Assembly: GCF_039649665.1 (NCBI RefSeq)
Contig: NZ_JBDJAW010000001.1
Span: forward strand, 480,518 to 544,517
DNA from: Microbispora sp. ZYX-F-249
GTDB taxonomy: Bacteria > Actinomycetota > Actinomycetes > Streptosporangiales > Streptosporangiaceae
DNA length: 64,000 bases
Direction: 5' to 3'
Shown one piece after another: positions 17,375-26,876 of the stretch. The notes beneath the pieces are model-generated. The model was not told the DNA's origin. It worked only from the letters and a program-made list of their open reading frames with translations, and searched no databases. The position numbers and the translations under genes are program-made. Every line of letters begins with the position of its first letter. Position 1 is the stretch's first letter.

Positions 17375-19035
17375 TGGGCGCGGCAGCGGCAGGGGCCGTG
17401 CTCGTGCTTTCGGTCGTCGCGGTGCTCGCCGTCGTCTACCTGCTGCTGGGCGACTACCTCTACCGGGTCTACACCGGCACCCGGCACAGCGCGGCCGAGC
17501 GCCTCGTCTACCGCCTGATCGGCGTGCGGCCGGACGCCGAGCAGCCGTGGGCGGTCTACGCACGCGCCCTGCTGGCCTTCTCCGCGGTCTCGGTGCTGGT
17601 CGTGTACGGCATGCAGCGCCTGCAGGACAGGCTGATCCTCGGTCTCGGCCGGCCCCCGGTCCCCGCCCACGTCGCCTGGAACACGGCCGTCAGCTTCGTG
17701 ACGAACACCAACTGGCAGGCGTACCCGGGCGAGACCGTGATGGGCCACCTGGTGCAGATGGCCGCCCTGGCGGTGCAGAACTTCGTCTCGGCGGCGGCCG
17801 GCATGGCCGTGGCCGTCGCGCTCGTGCGGGGCTTCGCCCGCAGGCAGGCCGACACCATCGGCAACTTCTGGGTGGACCTCGTGCGCGGCACGTTCCGGGT
17901 CCTGCTGCCGATCGCGTTCGTCGCCGCGCTGGTGCTGGTCGCCGGCGGCGTGGTGCAGAACCTCGCGTCGCCGCACACGGTGACGACGCTGACCGGCGCC
18001 CCCCAGGCGATCCCCGGCGGCCCGGTGGCGAGCCAGGAGGCGATCAAGGAGCTCGGCACCAACGGCGGCGGCTTCTACAACGCCAACTCCGCCCATCCCT
18101 TCGAAAACCCGGCGGGATGGACGAACTGGCTGCAGATCGTCCTGCTCCTGGCGATCCCGATCGCGCTGCCGCGCACCTTCGGGCGCATGGTCGGCCAGGT
18201 GCGGCAGGGACACGCGATCCTCGCCGTCATGGCGGTGATCGCGCTGGTGAGCGTGCTGCTGACGAACGTCTTCGAGCTCTCCGGCGGGGCCGCGGTCCCC
18301 CGGGCCGCCGGCGCGGCGATGGAGGGCAAGGAGGTCCGCTTCGGCGTGCCCGGCTCCGCGACGTTCGCCGCCGCCACCACGCTGACCTCGACCGGCGCCG
18401 CCGACGCCGCCCACGACTCCTTCACGCCGCTCGGCGGCATGATGACGATGCTGAACATGATGCTGGGCGAGGTCGCGCCCGGCGGCGCCGGTTCCGGCCT
18501 GTACGGCATCCTGGTGCTGGCCGTGATCACCGTCTTCGTCGCCGGTCTCATGGTGGGCCGTACGCCGGAGTATCTGGGCAAGAAGATCGGCGCGCGCGAG
18601 ATCAAGCTGGCCTCGCTCTACTTCCTGGTCACCCCGGCCCTCGTGCTCGCCGGCACGGCCGTGGCGATGGGCAACCGGGCCGGCCTCGCGGCCATGCTGA
18701 ACGGCGGGCCGCACGGGCTGTCGGAGATCCTCTACGCCTTCACCAGCGCGGCGAACAACAACGGCTCGGCCTTCGCGGGGATCTCGGCGGGCACGCCCTG
18801 GTGGTGCGTCGCGCTCGGCCTGTGCATGGCTTTCGGCCGGTTCCTGCCGATCGTCTTCATCCTCGCCCTGGCCGGGTCGCTGGCCCGGCAGGCGCCGGTG
18901 CCGGTCTCCGCCGGGACACTGCCCACCCACCGCGCGCAGTTCGTCGGGATGGTGGCCGGAGTCACGGTCGTCCTCGTCGCCCTCACGTTCCTGCCGGCCC
19001 TCGCGCTCGCGCCGCTCGCGGAAGGACTGTCCTGA
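17374..19035 (+). CDS. kdpA: Potassium-transporting ATPase subunit KdpA
   Basis: The 553-residue channel-like subunit binds and conducts K+. Selectivity-filter segments are visible ([42 protein letters not shown]), with about ten membrane helices. The ATG overlaps the kdpF stop, and its TGA overlaps kdpB ATG. Length is normal for the family. Confidence 0.96.
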   Translation: MGAAAAGAVLVLSVVAVLAVVYLLLGDYLYRVYTGTRHSAAERLVYRLIGVRPDAEQPWAVYARALLAFSAVSVLVVYGMQRLQDRLILGLGRPPVPAHVAWNTAVSFVTNTNWQAYPGETVMGHLVQMAALAVQNFVSAAAGMAVAVALVRGFARRQADTIGNFWVDLVRGTFRVLLPIAFVAALVLVAGGVVQNLASPHTVTTLTGAPQAIPGGPVASQEAIKELGTNGGGFYNANSAHPFENPAGWTNWLQIVLLLAIPIALPRTFGRMVGQVRQGHAILAVMAVIALVSVLLTNVFELSGGAAVPRAAGAAMEGKEVRFGVPGSATFAAATTLTSTGAADAAHDSFTPLGGMMTMLNMMLGEVAPGGAGSGLYGILVLAVITVFVAGLMVGRTPEYLGKKIGAREIKLASLYFLVTPALVLAGTAVAMGNRAGLAAMLNGGPHGLSEILYAFTSAANNNGSAFAGISAGTPWWCVALGLCMAFGRFLPIVFILALAGSLARQAPVPVSAGTLPTHRAQFVGMVAGVTVVLVALTFLPALALAPLAEGLS

Positions 19036-21146
19036 TGCCCAAGTCAGCGCGGCGCGCGAGCGGCGGCATCGGCGGCGGCCTGCTCGATCCCCGGCAACTG
19101 GTGCGGTCGCTGCCCGACGCCGTACGCAAGCTGAACCCGGCGACGCTGTGGCGCAACCCGGTCATGTTCGTCGTCGAGATCGGCGCGTTCCTCACCACGG
19201 GCCTGGCGATCGCGGGCCCTTCGGCGTTCGCCTGGGCGATCACGGTCTGGCTGTGGCTGACGGTGCTGTTCGCCACCCTGGCGGAGGCGGTGGCGGAGGG
19301 CCGCGGCAAGGCCCAGGCCGCCACCCTGCGGGCGGCCAAGCGCGACACCGTGGCCCGGCGCCTGGCGGATCCGCGCGACCCCGCCCGGTGGGAGGTCGTC
19401 GGCGCCCAGGAGCTGCGCCAGGGCGACCACGTGGTCGTCGAGGCCGGAGAGGTCGTCCCGGGCGACGGAGACGTGGTCGAGGGCATCGCCAGCGTGGACG
19501 AGTCGGCGATCACGGGGGAGTCCGCGCCGGTGATCCGCGAGTCCGGCGGCGACCGCTCGGCCGTCACCGGCGGCACGAAGGTGCTGTCGGACCGGATCAT
19601 CGTACGGATCACCCAGAGGCCCGGCGAGAGCTTCGTCGACCGGATGATCGCCCTGGTCGAGGGGGCGGACCGGCAGAAGACCCCCAACGAGATCGCGCTG
19701 AACATCCTGCTGGCCGCACTTACGATGATCTTCCTGGTCGCCGCCGTGACCATGCAGCCGCTGGCGATCTACTCCAAGGCCCAGAACCCGGGCGTACCGG
19801 ACACGCCCGCGCTCGGCGCCGACGGGGTGAGCGGGGTGGTGCTCGTGTCGCTGCTGGTCTGCCTGATCCCGACCACGATCGGGGCGCTGCTGTCGGCCAT
19901 CGGCATCGCCGGCATGGACCGTCTGGTGCAGCGCAACGTGCTGGCCATGAGCGGGCGGGCGGTGGAGGCCGCGGGTGACGTCACCACTCTGCTGCTCGAC
20001 AAAACCGGCACGATCACCCTCGGCAACCGCCAGGCGTCGCAGTTCGTCCCGGCCGAGGGCGTCCCCGAGCTCGACCTGGCCGAGGCGGCGCAGCTGGCGA
20101 GCCTCGCCGACGAGACCCCCGAGGGGCGTTCGATCGTCGTCCACGCGAAGCAGGTTTACGACCTGCGTGAACGCCGGCCGGGGGAGCTCGCCCACGCGGA
20201 GTGGATCGCCTTCACCGCCCAGACCCGCATGTCCGGGGTGAACGTGGACGGACGGCAGGTCCGCAAGGGCGCCGCGACCTCGGTGATGAAGTGGGTGCGG
20301 GACAACGGCGGCCACCCCACCGGGCAGGTCGGGCACCTGGTGGACGGGATCTCCGCCTCCGGCGGCACGCCGCTGGTGGTGGGCGAGGTCGGCGGCGGCA
20401 CGGCCCGGGTGCTCGGCGTGATCCACCTCAAGGACGTGGTCAAGCAGGGCATGCGGGAGCGGTTCGACGAGATGCGCCGGATGGGCATCCGCACCGTGAT
20501 GATCACTGGGGACAACCCGATGACCGCCGGAGCCATCGCCAGGGAGGCCGGAGTGGACGACTTCCTGGCCGAGGCGACCCCCGAGGACAAGCTCGCGCTG
20601 ATCCGCAAGGAGCAGGAGGGCGGGCGGCTGGTCGCGATGACCGGGGACGGCACCAACGACGCCCCCGCGCTGGCGCAGGCCGACGTGGGAGTGGCGATGA
20701 ACACCGGCACCTCGGCCGCCAAGGAGGCCGGGAACATGGTCGACCTCGACTCCAACCCGACCAAGCTCATCGAGATCGTCGAGATCGGCAAGCAGCTGCT
20801 GATCACCAGGGGAGCGCTGACGACGTTCTCGATCGCCAACGACATCGCGAAGTATTTCGCGATCATTCCGGCCATGTTCGCGGCGGTCCACCCCGGCCTC
20901 GAAACGCTGAACGTGATGCGGCTGCACAGCCCGCAGTCGGCCGTCCTGTCCGCGGTGATCTTCAACGCCCTGGTGATCGTGGCGCTCATCCCCCTCGCCC
21001 TGCGCGGGGTGCGTTACCGGCCCTCCAGCGCGTCCACGCTGCTCGGCCGCAACCTCTGCCTGTACGGCCTGGGCGGCGTCCTCGCGCCGTTCGTCGGAAT
21101 CAAGCTCATCGACCTGCTGGTCCGGTTCCTCCCGGGGATGTCCTGA
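19035..21146 (+). CDS. kdpB: Potassium-transporting ATPase subunit KdpB
   Basis: This 703-residue P-type ATPase subunit has [13 protein letters not shown] (actuator), the phosphorylation site [13 protein letters not shown] (Asp near residue 322), the nucleotide-binding [10 protein letters not shown] region, and [12 protein letters not shown]. It hydrolyses ATP to drive K+ uptake through KdpA. The N terminus (about 1-35) is a little longer than in E. coli. It is coupled by one-base overlaps to kdpA and kdpC. Confidence 0.96.
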   Translation: MPKSARRASGGIGGGLLDPRQLVRSLPDAVRKLNPATLWRNPVMFVVEIGAFLTTGLAIAGPSAFAWAITVWLWLTVLFATLAEAVAEGRGKAQAATLRAAKRDTVARRLADPRDPARWEVVGAQELRQGDHVVVEAGEVVPGDGDVVEGIASVDESAITGESAPVIRESGGDRSAVTGGTKVLSDRIIVRITQRPGESFVDRMIALVEGADRQKTPNEIALNILLAALTMIFLVAAVTMQPLAIYSKAQNPGVPDTPALGADGVSGVVLVSLLVCLIPTTIGALLSAIGIAGMDRLVQRNVLAMSGRAVEAAGDVTTLLLDKTGTITLGNRQASQFVPAEGVPELDLAEAAQLASLADETPEGRSIVVHAKQVYDLRERRPGELAHAEWIAFTAQTRMSGVNVDGRQVRKGAATSVMKWVRDNGGHPTGQVGHLVDGISASGGTPLVVGEVGGGTARVLGVIHLKDVVKQGMRERFDEMRRMGIRTVMITGDNPMTAGAIAREAGVDDFLAEATPEDKLALIRKEQEGGRLVAMTGDGTNDAPALAQADVGVAMNTGTSAAKEAGNMVDLDSNPTKLIEIVEIGKQLLITRGALTTFSIANDIAKYFAIIPAMFAAVHPGLETLNVMRLHSPQSAVLSAVIFNALVIVALIPLALRGVRYRPSSASTLLGRNLCLYGLGGVLAPFVGIKLIDLLVRFLPGMS

Positions 21147-22024
21147 TGGCTGGAGACGTGATGGAACGCCTGCCGAACACGCTCCGCCGGCACCTCGCGG
21201 CGGTCCGCGCCGTCGCCGTGTTCACGCTGGTCCTGGGCGTCCTGTATCCCCTGCTGGTGACCGGTGTCGCCCGGGTCCTGCTCCCCCACCGCGCCGGCGG
21301 CTCGATCGTCCGCGCGGACGGCAGGGACGTGGGCAGCGCCCTCATCGGCCAGTCCTTCACCGACCGGTCCGCCCGCCCGGTGCGCGGATACTTCCAGAGC
21401 CGCCCCTCGGCGGGCGGCTACGACCCGGCGGCCTCGGGAGCGAGCAACCTCGGCCCGCAGGACGTCGTCGACCGCCTGCCCGACCCCCACGGGACCGGCG
21501 AGGCCGCGCGGAAGGGCAGGGTCTCCCTGCTCACCCAGGTGTGCGCGCGCTCGAAGGCGATCGGCGAGCGGGAAGGCGTCAGCGGGGCCAGGCCGTACTG
21601 CACCGCGGACGGAACGGGCGCGGTGCTGAAGGTCTTTCCCGCCGTCGGCAGGGCCACGAGGGTCGTCAGCGTCAACCAGGCGTGCCCGGCGGCGCCGTTC
21701 GTCGCCACGTACCAGGGCGTGCGGGTCGAGTGCGGCAGGCCCGGCGAGGACTATTCGTCAGGGCGTACCGTGCCGGTCCGCGGAAACGCCCGGGCGGTCG
21801 TCCCGCCGGACGCGGTGACGGCGAGCGGCAGCGGCCTCGACCCGCACATCTCCGTCGCGTACGCCGAGCTGCAGGCCCCCCGGGTGGCGCGGGAACGCGG
21901 GCTGGACGTGCGCGGGGTGCGCACACTGATCGCCGAGCACACGACCGGCCGTGCCCTCGGTTTCCTGGGGGAGCCCGGTGTGAACGTGCTGGAGCTCAAT
22001 CTGGCCCTCGACAGGGAGAGGTGA
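21146..22024 (+). CDS. kdpC: Potassium-transporting ATPase subunit KdpC with large insertion
   Basis: KdpC has one N-terminal helix (about 20-45) and an extracytoplasmic domain that assists KdpAB. Family motifs are present: GSALIGQSFT, GYFQSRPSAG, SNLGP, TASGSGLDPHIS and VNVLELNLALDRER. The protein has 292 residues where about 190-220 is usual. The excess lies between SNLGP and TASGSGLD (about residues 112-210) and contains four Cys (133, 152, 180, 196), which could form two disulfides outside the membrane. Reading frame and flanking motifs are intact. Confidence 0.92.
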   Translation: MAGDVMERLPNTLRRHLAAVRAVAVFTLVLGVLYPLLVTGVARVLLPHRAGGSIVRADGRDVGSALIGQSFTDRSARPVRGYFQSRPSAGGYDPAASGASNLGPQDVVDRLPDPHGTGEAARKGRVSLLTQVCARSKAIGEREGVSGARPYCTADGTGAVLKVFPAVGRATRVVSVNQACPAAPFVATYQGVRVECGRPGEDYSSGRTVPVRGNARAVVPPDAVTASGSGLDPHISVAYAELQAPRVARERGLDVRGVRTLIAEHTTGRALGFLGEPGVNVLELNLALDRER

Positions 22025-22030
22025 GCGGCC

Positions 22031-24613
22031 ATGCCACGCGGGCGGCTGCGGATCTACCTCGGCGCGGCACCCGGGGTCGGCAAGACGTACGCGATGCTGT
22101 GCGAGGGCCACCGCCGCAGGGAGCGCGGCACGGACGTCGTGGTCGGCCTCGTGGAGACCCACGGCCGGGTGCGCACCGCGCGGCTGCTGGAGGGGCTGGA
22201 GATCGTCCCCCGCAGGAGCGTGACGTACCGGGGGGCGGCCTTCCCCGAACTGGACGTGGACGCGGTCATCGCCCGGCGCCCGCGGGTCGCCCTGGTCGAC
22301 GAGCTGGCGCACACCAACGTGCCGGGCTCGCGCAACGCCAAGCGCTGGCAGGACGTCGACGAGCTCCTCGACGCCGGGATCGACGTCATCTCCACAGTGA
22401 ACATCCAGCACCTGGAGTCGGTCAACGACGTCGTGCGGCACATCACCGGCGTCCCGCAGCGCGAGACCGTGCCCGACGAGGTCGTACGGCGGGCCGACCA
22501 GGTCGAGCTGGTCGACATGTCCCCGGAGGCGCTGCGGCGGCGGCTCGCGCACGGCAACGTGTACACGCCGGAGAAGGTGGACGCCGCCCTCGCCAACTAC
22601 TTCCGCGTCGGCAACCTCACCGCGCTGCGCGAGCTGGCCCTGTTGTGGCTCGCCGACGAGGTGGACGAGCAGCTCGACCGCTACCGCGCCGAGCACGGCA
22701 TCGCCGACACGTGGGAGGCGCGCGAGCGGGTCGTCGTCGCGCTCACCGGGGGACCCGAGGGCGACACGCTCGTGCGCCGGGCGGCCCGCGTCGCCGCCCG
22801 CACCAAGGGCGCGGACCTGCTCGCCGTCCACGTCACCCGCGCGGACGGGCTCGGCGGCGGCGACCCGGCGCTGCTGGCGCGCCAGCGCGCCCTCGTGGAG
22901 AGCATGGGCGGCACCTACCACCAGGTGGTGGGCGACGACGTGCCGCGGGCGCTGCTGGAGTTCGCGCGCGGCGTCAACGCCACCCAGCTCGTGCTCGGCG
23001 CCTCCCGGCGCGGCCGGTTCGCCCAGATCTTCAGCAGGGGGGTGGGCGTCGAGACGACCGCGCGGTCCGGCTCGATCGACGTCCACATGATCACCCATGA
23101 GCACGTCAACAAGGGACGGGAGCGTCCGCGGTGGTCGCGGGCGGCGCTCACCCGGCGGCGCAGGCTGGCGGGGTGGGCCGTCGCCGCCGGCGGCCTGCCG
23201 CTGCTCACCGCCGCGCTGCTCCCCTTCCGGGGCACGCTGGCCCTGCCGAGCGTCATCCTGCTGTTCCTGACCACGGTCGTGGGTGTGGCGCTGATCGGCG
23301 GCCTGTGGCCGGCGATCACGGCGGCGGTCGCCGGCTCCCTGCTGCTGAACTTCTTCTTCACCCCGCCGCTGCACACCCTGACGATCGCGAATCCGGAGAA
23401 CCTCCTCGCCCTGGTCGTCTTCGTCCTCGTCGCGGCGGCGGTCAGCATGATCGTGGACGTGGCGGCCCGCCGTACGCGGGAGGCCGCCCGCGCGGGGGCG
23501 GACGCCGAGATCCTGTCCGCGCTCGCCGGGCACGTGCTGCGCGGCGAGGCCGCCGTGCCCTCCCTGCTCGCGCGTACGCGGGAGACGTTCGGCCTGGCCG
23601 CGGTCACGCTGCTGGAACGGCGCCCCGAGGCGGGGCAGGGTCCGGACGACCGGTCCGACCCCGGCTCCTGGCGGATCGTGGCCACGGCGGGGGGAGAGCC
23701 GTGCGTCTGCCCCGGCGCCGCCGACGCCGACGTGGACATCGACGACGACCTCGTGCTCGCCGCGCGCGGCCGGCTGCTCGACGCCTCGGAACGCCGCGTG
23801 ATCGAGGCGTTCGCCGCGCAGGTCGCCGTGGCTCTGCGGCAGGAACGGCTGGAGGAGGAGGCCGGGCAGGCCCGGCCGCTGGCGGAGGCCGACAGGATGC
23901 GCACCGCGCTGCTCGCGGCGGTCAGCCACGACCTGCGCACTCCGCTCGCCGCCGCGAAGGCCGCCGTGGAGAGCCTGCGCGCCACCGACGTCGAGTGGTC
24001 CCCGCAGGACCGCGCCGAACTGCTGGAGACCGCCGACGAGTCGCTGGCCAGACTCGACCGCCTGGTGGCGAACCTGCTCGACATGAGCCGTCTGCAGGCC
24101 GGGGTGCTCGGCGTGGCCGCCCAGCCGGTCGCCGTCGAGGACATCGTGCCCCGGGCGGTCGACGACCTCGGGCCGCTCGCCGCCGAGGTGCGGATCGACA
24201 TCCCGCCCGACCTGCCCGAGGTCGTCGCCGACCCGGCGCTGCTGGAACGGGTGCTCGCCAACGTCGTCGCCAACGCCGTCCGCTACACCCCGGCAGGGGA
24301 GAGCGTGCTCGTCACCGCCAGCAGGTACGGCGACCGGGCCGAGATCCGGATAATCGACCGTGGGCCCGGTGTGCCGCGCGACGCCTACGACCGGATCTTC
24401 CTGCCCTTCCAGCGGCTGGGGGACCGGGACAACCACACCGGGGTCGGGCTGGGGCTGGCCCTGGCGCGCGGGCTGGCCGAGGCGATGGGAGGGCGGTTGT
24501 CACCCGACGAGACCCCCGGGGGAGGGCTCACCATGGTCCTCACCCTGCCCGTCGCCGTACACACCGGCGACGTGCCCGGGCTGCCGCTGGAGCTCGGCGG
24601 CGGAGCGCCGTGA
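22031..24613 (+). CDS. kdpD: Sensor histidine kinase KdpD
   Basis: This 860-residue kinase starts with the KdpD domain (LRIYLGAAPGVGKTYAM, a Walker-A-like site, and VDELAHTN), then a universal-stress-like domain (about 225-365), four membrane helices (about 375-480), a GAF-like stretch, the His box AAVSHDLRTPLAAAK (His near 632) and a GHKL ATPase domain ending GVGLGLALARGL. It senses K+ limitation or ionic stress and phosphorylates KdpE. kdpE overlaps its stop (GTGA). Confidence 0.95.
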   Translation: MPRGRLRIYLGAAPGVGKTYAMLCEGHRRRERGTDVVVGLVETHGRVRTARLLEGLEIVPRRSVTYRGAAFPELDVDAVIARRPRVALVDELAHTNVPGSRNAKRWQDVDELLDAGIDVISTVNIQHLESVNDVVRHITGVPQRETVPDEVVRRADQVELVDMSPEALRRRLAHGNVYTPEKVDAALANYFRVGNLTALRELALLWLADEVDEQLDRYRAEHGIADTWEARERVVVALTGGPEGDTLVRRAARVAARTKGADLLAVHVTRADGLGGGDPALLARQRALVESMGGTYHQVVGDDVPRALLEFARGVNATQLVLGASRRGRFAQIFSRGVGVETTARSGSIDVHMITHEHVNKGRERPRWSRAALTRRRRLAGWAVAAGGLPLLTAALLPFRGTLALPSVILLFLTTVVGVALIGGLWPAITAAVAGSLLLNFFFTPPLHTLTIANPENLLALVVFVLVAAAVSMIVDVAARRTREAARAGADAEILSALAGHVLRGEAAVPSLLARTRETFGLAAVTLLERRPEAGQGPDDRSDPGSWRIVATAGGEPCVCPGAADADVDIDDDLVLAARGRLLDASERRVIEAFAAQVAVALRQERLEEEAGQARPLAEADRMRTALLAAVSHDLRTPLAAAKAAVESLRATDVEWSPQDRAELLETADESLARLDRLVANLLDMSRLQAGVLGVAAQPVAVEDIVPRAVDDLGPLAAEVRIDIPPDLPEVVADPALLERVLANVVANAVRYTPAGESVLVTASRYGDRAEIRIIDRGPGVPRDAYDRIFLPFQRLGDRDNHTGVGLGLALARGLAEAMGGRLSPDETPGGGLTMVLTLPVAVHTGDVPGLPLELGGGAP

Positions 24614-25278
24614 GCCGCATCCTCGTCGTCGACGACGAGCCGCAGATCCTGCGCGCGCTGCGGATCAACCTGGCCGCGCGCGGATACGAGGTCGCCGTCG
24701 CGGCGGACGGCGGCTCGGCGCTGCGCGAGGCCGCCGACCGGCGTCCCGACCTGATCGTGCTCGACCTCGGGCTGCCCGACATGGACGGAGTCGAGGTCAT
24801 CCACGGCGTACGCGGCTGGAGCAGCGTGCCGATCATCGTGCTGTCGGGGCGCACCGGCAACCAGGACAAGATCGACGCGCTGGACGCGGGCGCGGACGAC
24901 TACGTCACCAAGCCCTTCGGGGTGGACGAGCTGCTCGCCCGGGTGCGGGCGGTCACCCGGCGCGCCGGCCCCCGGGAGAGCGAGCCCGCCCGCGTACGGA
25001 TCGGGGACCACGTGGTCGACCTGGCGGGCAAGACCGTCTCCGGCGACGTACGGCTGACCCCGACCGAGTGGCGCATCCTCGAACTCCTCGTCCGCAACCC
25101 CGGCAAGCTGATCGGCCAGCGGCAGCTGCTGAGCGAGGTGTGGGGCGTGCGGTACGTGAAGGAGACGCACTACCTGCGCCAGTACATGGCCCAGCTCAGG
25201 CGCAAGCTGGAGGGGGATCCCGCCCATCCCGTCCACCTGATCACCGAGCCGGGCATGGGTTACCGCTTCGTCCCCTGA
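24610..25278 (+). CDS. kdpE: Response regulator KdpE
   Basis: A 222-residue OmpR-type regulator. The receiver has the acidic pair DDE (8-10), phospho-acceptor Asp52 in IVLDLGLPDMDG, and the switch Lys in YVTKPFG. The winged helix (about 125-222) has LTPTEWRILELLVRNPGKLI and HYLRQYMAQLRRKLE, typical of KdpE. It activates kdp transcription when phosphorylated by KdpD. It is the last gene of the operon, ending 15 bp before a convergent gene. Confidence 0.95.
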   Translation: MSRILVVDDEPQILRALRINLAARGYEVAVAADGGSALREAADRRPDLIVLDLGLPDMDGVEVIHGVRGWSSVPIIVLSGRTGNQDKIDALDAGADDYVTKPFGVDELLARVRAVTRRAGPRESEPARVRIGDHVVDLAGKTVSGDVRLTPTEWRILELLVRNPGKLIGQRQLLSEVWGVRYVKETHYLRQYMAQLRRKLEGDPAHPVHLITEPGMGYRFVP

Positions 25279-25293
25279 CGCCCTGAGCGGGGC

Positions 25294-25923
25294 TCAGTCG
25301 TCGGGGTTCGTCGTGCCCGCGAGGAACGTCATCTCCAGCAGGGCGGGGGACAGGTCCACCCCGGTGACGACGCCCGCCAGAGCGAACGCGGCGGCGATCG
25401 GGTCCCGCGGCATGGGGTCGTCGAAGCCGTCGCGGCCGAGCCCCACGTCGCGCATCTCGCCGATCCACCGGTCGGGGTCGTCGCCGGACCGCAGATGCGG
25501 CGCCAGGGGTTCGAACCGCGTGATCACCCGGCCGTCGATCGCGTGGGCGAAGTCGTCGGAGGCGTAATCGTGCCTGCTGACCGCCACGACCTCGGTGCCC
25601 CGCGAGACGCGTTCGAGCACGCCCGCCTCGGCGGCGACCCGCCAGCCGCCGGGCTCGACGAGCACGGTCCAGTCGCCCATCCGCACGGCGCCGGCCCAGG
25701 CGGCGTCCATGCCGTCCGAGCTCTCCAGGGACTCCTCCGCGTTCTCGTCCAGCTCCTCGAACGTCATCTCGTCGATGGTGCTCTCGTCCACGCCCAGGCG
25801 GACGAGCACCTCCCGGGGCGCGAGCCCGCGCACGAAGGACACCCCGAATATGGCGCCCAGCGGCCCGTCCCCGGATAACCAGCCGAATTTCACGTCGATG
25901 TCCGACACGGCGACCTCTTTCAT
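25294..25923 (-). CDS. DUF6461-like protein
   Basis: This 209-residue soluble acidic protein has FGVSFVRGLAPREVLVRLG near the start and a central GDWTVLVEPGGWRVA followed by a VSRGTEVVAVSRHDYA strand. This pattern resembles DUF6461 proteins of actinomycetes, which often occur as orphan genes. No catalytic motif is evident. It is convergent with kdpE and divergent from the small ORF at 26026. Confidence 0.6.
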   Translation of the reverse strand: MKEVAVSDIDVKFGWLSGDGPLGAIFGVSFVRGLAPREVLVRLGVDESTIDEMTFEELDENAEESLESSDGMDAAWAGAVRMGDWTVLVEPGGWRVAAEAGVLERVSRGTEVVAVSRHDYASDDFAHAIDGRVITRFEPLAPHLRSGDDPDRWIGEMRDVGLGRDGFDDPMPRDPIAAAFALAGVVTGVDLSPALLEMTFLAGTTNPDD

Positions 25924-26025
25924 CTGCTGCCGGACATCATGGCAGCGATCAACGTTCGGCGTCCGGCCTCCCGGCCGTCGCAGGGGGCGGGAATGTCGGT
26001 CGGGTGCGGAAGAATCGCTCTCATC

Positions 26026-26241
26026 ATGACCACCACCACCGCGCCGATCGAGGTGCCCACCCGCTCCCTGCCGGTCGAGCTGGTCGACGGTCCCGGGGGC
26101 AGGCTCTATCTGCTCCCCTTCGCGCCGCTCACCCCGGACGACTGCGAGGCCCTGTCCGTGCTCCTCGCCGCCCGGGCCGCCGCCGTACGCCGCGGCGAAT
26201 CCGTGGCGCCGGAGCAGAGCCGGCCCGGGCCCGATCTGTGA
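26026..26241 (+). CDS. Small hypothetical protein
   Basis: A 71-residue protein from ATG 26026, where the homology-free 5' part of the longer frame is omitted. It has a Thr-rich start and a central PVELVDGPGGRLYLLPFAPL. No family is recognised. Its stop overlaps the GTG of the following kinase-like gene (GTGA), which supports real translation. Confidence 0.55.
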   Translation: MTTTTAPIEVPTRSLPVELVDGPGGRLYLLPFAPLTPDDCEALSVLLAARAAAVRRGESVAPEQSRPGPDL

Positions 26242-26759
26242 TCATCTGGCTGAACGGGACGTTCGGCGTGGGCAAGACCACCACGGCGGCGGAACTCGTG
26301 CGAACGATCCCGCGGGCTCACTTCTTCGACCCCGAACAGGTCGGCGTCATGCTCACGCATGCCACGGGCCTGCCGAAGGTCGGCGACTTCCAGGACTGGA
26401 CGCTGTGGCGGACGATCGTCGTGGAGACCGTCACCCGGCTGGCCGACCAGGTCGGCGGCGTCCTCGTCCTGCCGCAGACCGTCCTGGTCGAGGAATACTG
26501 GCGGGAGATCCGCGCGGGCCTGGAGACGGCCGGCGTCCCGCTGCGCCACTTCGTGCTCCACGCCGACCGGGCCACGCTCCTGCGGAGGATCGAGGGGGAC
26601 ACGCCGTCGAACTCGCGGTGGAGGCTGGACCATCTGACGGCCTACCAGGACGCCCTCCCCTGGCTCGGCCGCGAGGGCCGGCTCGTCGACACGACCGGCA
26701 TCCCGCCTGCCGGCGTCGCGGCACACATCGCCGCCACCGTCGCCCCCGACCAGCCCTGA
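26238..26759 (+). CDS. P-loop kinase-like protein
   Basis: A 173-residue protein with an N-terminal Walker A (IWLNGTFGVGKTTTAAEL), then LPQTVLVEEYWREI and an Arg-rich lid (LLRRIEGDTPSNSRWRL). This is the layout of small AAA/chloramphenicol-phosphotransferase-like kinases common in actinomycetes. The substrate is unknown. Translation is coupled to the small ORF upstream. Confidence 0.75.
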   Translation: MIIWLNGTFGVGKTTTAAELVRTIPRAHFFDPEQVGVMLTHATGLPKVGDFQDWTLWRTIVVETVTRLADQVGGVLVLPQTVLVEEYWREIRAGLETAGVPLRHFVLHADRATLLRRIEGDTPSNSRWRLDHLTAYQDALPWLGREGRLVDTTGIPPAGVAAHIAATVAPDQP

Positions 26760-26796
26760 ACCGCCGGGGGCCATTCAACAGGGAGATGTGGCGAGC

Positions 26797-26822
26797 GTCA
26801 CATCGGGCGCGTGTCACGTACG
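26797..26822 (+). promoter_or_regulatory. Candidate ECF41-type promoter of the oxidoreductase-sigJ pair
   Basis: GTCACA at 26797-26802, with CGTACG 14 bp downstream, resembles the promoter reported for mycobacterial SigJ (GTCACA, spacer, CGTCCT). The -10 match is only 4/6 and the spacer is 2 bp short, so this is tentative. It lies about 55 bp before the oxidoreductase start. Confidence 0.3.
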
Positions 26823-26876
26823 GGCGGGCCGCTTCCATCTGGTGTGCGTCAGCGTCGAAACGAGGAGGCGGAAGCG

